Assembly (NCBI GenBank): GCA_947500965.1
Contig: CANMWW010000078.1
Coordinates: 1-7,997, forward strand
DNA from: Alphaproteobacteria bacterium
GTDB taxonomy: Bacteria; Pseudomonadota; Alphaproteobacteria; CACIAM-22H2
DNA: 7,997 bases
Reading direction: 5' to 3'
In this document: positions 6,398 through 7,997 of the stretch, piece by piece
Position numbering within the stretch: position 1 is the stretch's first letter
Layout of the letters: each line of letters opens with the position of its first letter
Notes under the pieces: model-generated
Seen by the model: only the letters and a program-made list of their open reading frames with translations
What the model was told of the DNA's origin: nothing
Database searches by the model: none
Made by a program: the position numbers and the translations under genes

Positions 6398-6458
6398 GAT
6401 GCCACCCGGTGCGCGGAACTGGACAGGCGACGGGGCGCTGCTGCAGTTTCCGCGCGCC

Positions 6459-7712
6459 ATGGATGCCGCGCGCGAGACGAGCCCACCCGCCGAGGAAGAC
6501 TGCGATGTCGCCATCGTCGGCGGCGGCCTCGTCGGGCTGAGCCTTGCCCTGGCGCTGGCCGGGGCCGGGCTTCGCGTGGTCGTGGTCGACCGCGACGCGC
6601 CCGCCGACTCGTCCGCCGACGCCGCCGATGGCCGCTCCTCCGCCATCGCCTGGGGCTCGCAGCGCGTGCTCGCCGCGGTCGGCGTCTGGGACCTGCTCGC
6701 GTCCGACGCCGCGGCGATCGAGGACATCCGCGTCTCCGACGGGCAGTCGCGCCTCTTCCTGCACTACGACCACCGCGAGGTGGCCGACCACCCGCTCGGC
6801 TTCATCGTCGAGAACCGCTTCACGCGCCGCGCGCTGCAGGCCTGCGCCGCGCGCACGCCCGCGCTGCGCTGGCTCGCGCCCGCGCGCGTCGTCGGCCTCG
6901 GCCAGCGCCCCGGCGCGCGCCTCGTCGAGCTCGCCGATGGCCGGCGCATCGCGGCGCGCCTACTCGTTGGCTGCGACGGCAAGGCCTCGCCCGTGCGCGA
7001 GGCCGCCGGCATCGGCGTCTTCCGCCACCGCTACGGCCAGTCCGGCATCGTCGCCACGCTGCGCCACGCGAAGGCGCACGCCAACGTCGCGCACGAGCGC
7101 TTCCTGCCCGCAGGGCCCTTCGCGATGCTGCCGCTGCCCGACCGCGACGGCGCGCATCGCTCCTCGATCGTCTGGACGGAGCACGAGGCCCTCGTGCCGG
7201 GGCTCATGGGCCTGGACGCCGACGCCTTCGCCGCCGAGGCGCAGCGCCGCTTCGGCGACTGGCTCGGCGCGCTCTCGCTCGAGGGTCGCCGCTTCGCCTA
7301 TCCGCTCGAGATCGTGCAGGCCGATGCCTGCGTGGCGGAGCGCGTCGCGCTCGCCGGGGACGCGGCGCATGCGATCCACCCGATCGCGGGCCAGGGCTTC
7401 AACCTCGGCCTGCGCGACGTCGCGGCGCTCGCCGAATGCGTCGTCGACGCCGCGCGGCTAGGCCTCGACATCGGCGGCGGCGACGCGCTGGAGCGCTACC
7501 AGCGCTGGCGGCGCGTCGACAACATGTCGCTGCTCGCCGTCACGGACGCCCTGAACCGCCTGTTCTCGAACGACCTGCCGCCGTTGCGCCTCGCGCGGCG
7601 CCTGGGCCTCGCCGCGGTCGAGCGCGTCGCGCCGCTCAAGCGGCTCTTCATGCGCCATGCCATGGGCGTGGTCGGGGACCTGCCGCGCCTCGTGCGCGGC
7701 GAGAGGCTGTGA
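6459..7712 (+). CDS. ubiH: UbiH/UbiF/Coq6-family FAD-dependent ubiquinone-biosynthesis hydroxylase
   Basis: This 417-residue class A flavoprotein monooxygenase is expected to use FAD, NAD(P)H and O2 to hydroxylate the ring of a polyprenylated ubiquinone precursor at the membrane periphery. The N-terminal Rossmann motif VAIVGGGLVG (GxGxxG at 21-26) binds the ADP part of FAD, ending in VVVDRD. The CDG motif is at 172-174, and the second FAD motif LAGDAAHAIHPIAGQGFNLGLRD (about 298-320) is the UbiH/COQ6 signature. Family members differ in the ring carbon they hydroxylate. In alphaproteobacteria the related UbiL can act at two positions, so the symbol is family-level only. I placed the start at the ATG at 6459, 15 residues before the Rossmann strand. 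An in-frame ATG at 6399 would add 20 atypical residues and overlap the putative glnK promoter. Neither start has a good Shine-Dalgarno. The gene is divergent from glnK, and an IS begins 10 bp after its stop. Confidence 0.92.
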   Translation: MDAARETSPPAEEDCDVAIVGGGLVGLSLALALAGAGLRVVVVDRDAPADSSADAADGRSSAIAWGSQRVLAAVGVWDLLASDAAAIEDIRVSDGQSRLFLHYDHREVADHPLGFIVENRFTRRALQACAARTPALRWLAPARVVGLGQRPGARLVELADGRRIAARLLVGCDGKASPVREAAGIGVFRHRYGQSGIVATLRHAKAHANVAHERFLPAGPFAMLPLPDRDGAHRSSIVWTEHEALVPGLMGLDADAFAAEAQRRFGDWLGALSLEGRRFAYPLEIVQADACVAERVALAGDAAHAIHPIAGQGFNLGLRDVAALAECVVDAARLGLDIGGGDALERYQRWRRVDNMSLLAVTDALNRLFSNDLPPLRLARRLGLAAVERVAPLKRLFMRHAMGVVGDLPRLVRGERL

Positions 7713-7722
7713 GCGCCGCCTA

Positions 7723-7997
7723 GGGTCTGGACTCAATTGACCCAGTAGATGACGGCGGCGGCGATAAGCGCGGCGCTGAGATAGTTGCGCGCAAGCTTGT
7801 CGTAGCGTGTTGCGATGCGACGGAAGTCCTTGATCCGGCCCCACATGCGCTCGATGCGGTTGCGGCAGCTGTAGATCTTGGCGTCGTGGGGTATCGGCTT
7901 GGCGCGCGACGTGGTCGAGGGAATGACAGCCAGGATCTTGCGCTCGGTGAGGCGTTGGCGGAGGTGATTGGCGTCATAGCCGCGGTCGGCGACCAAG
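7723..7997 (-). mobile_element. IS5-family insertion sequence, one end (continues beyond the right edge)
   Basis: The transposase fragment and the sequence GGGTCTGGACTCAATTGACCC define the element's end. The probable outer boundary is between 7722 and 7723, after CTA, consistent with the short TA/TNA target duplications of IS5-family (IS427-like) elements. The end carries a small inverted repeat, GGGTC (7723-7727) with GACCC (7738-7742). The other end and its terminal repeat are not in the window, so the boundary is estimated. Confidence 0.72.
7733..7997 (-). CDS. IS5-family transposase, C-terminal part (truncated by window edge)
   Basis: Only the last 87 or so residues are visible, and the frame runs off the right edge. 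The second catalytic aspartate lies in VADRGYDANHLRQRL, and the catalytic glutamate is in CRNRIERMWGRIKDFRRIATRYDKLARNYLSA, with the expected lysine seven residues later; both are typical of DDE transposases of the IS5/IS427 type. The protein ends in YWVN, and its stop lies about 10 bp inside the element's end, as expected for these compact elements. Many relatives are made by frameshifting between two ORFs, which cannot be tested here. It is convergent with the UbiH-family gene. The visible part has no stop or frameshift, so the copy may be intact. Confidence 0.93.
   Translation of the reverse strand, partial: LVADRGYDANHLRQRLTERKILAVIPSTTSRAKPIPHDAKIYSCRNRIERMWGRIKDFRRIATRYDKLARNYLSAALIAAAVIYWVN

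Noticed and set aside
6399..6458. Upstream start for the UbiH-family protein at 6399
   Set aside because: It adds 20 residues unlike the family (MPPGARNWTGDG), has no Shine-Dalgarno and overlaps the candidate glnK promoter.
4429..6540. 703-codon plus-strand open frame opposite amtB and glnK
   Set aside because: It is low-complexity His/Asp/Arg-rich translation with no recognisable family, and lies fully antisense to two certain genes.
6224..7723. 499-codon plus-strand frame overlapping the UbiH-family gene
   Set aside because: It is an Arg-rich out-of-frame shadow; the other frame carries the FAD motifs.
1..7997. CRISPR arrays, tRNA/rRNA genes, defence or toxin-antitoxin systems
   Set aside because: No regularly spaced repeats, no tRNA-like cloverleaf, and no proteins of such families were seen. 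The window is explained by housekeeping, nitrogen-control and IS genes.

Overview
This window looks like chromosomal housekeeping DNA from a very GC-rich alphaproteobacterium. An affiliation near Rhodospirillales/Acetobacterales is my inference from protein style, the P-II/AmtB/aminotransferase/FtsK gene order and a UbiH-family hydroxylase. Composition alone does not settle the taxon. No tRNA, rRNA or CRISPR array is visible.

Layout, left to right. (1) Positions about 2-511, plus strand: the end of a small TPR-like protein whose start may lie off the left edge. It converges on ftsK, and a GC-rich hairpin sits exactly at the junction. (2) 522-4168, minus strand: a two-gene unit. A PLP aminotransferase of the DapC/AspC fold type I family is followed by ftsK, the septal DNA translocase, with an ATGA stop/start overlap. 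The 257-bp gap upstream (4169-4425) holds a candidate sigma-70-type promoter, a leader hairpin and the terminator of amtB. (3) 4426-6315, minus strand: glnK (P-II signal protein) then amtB (ammonium channel), separated by 204 bp. The gap contains a perfect NtrC-like palindrome and, about 60 bp further toward amtB, a near-consensus sigma-54 promoter. A similar sigma-54-like element lies upstream of glnK. (4) 6459-7712, plus strand: a UbiH/Coq6-family flavin hydroxylase of ubiquinone biosynthesis, divergent from glnK. (5) 7723 to the right edge: the end of an IS5-family insertion sequence, with the C-terminal part of its transposase on the minus strand, inserted 10 bp after the hydroxylase stop.

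How the genes work together: GlnK senses nitrogen status through its T-loop and plugs the AmtB channel. The regulatory sites suggest that both genes respond to NtrC/RpoN and that amtB has its own promoter rather than relying only on read-through from glnK. A strong intrinsic terminator insulates the nitrogen genes from the aminotransferase-ftsK unit. I found no previously undescribed system. The most interesting material is the regulatory architecture between glnK and amtB and the fresh-looking IS boundary.
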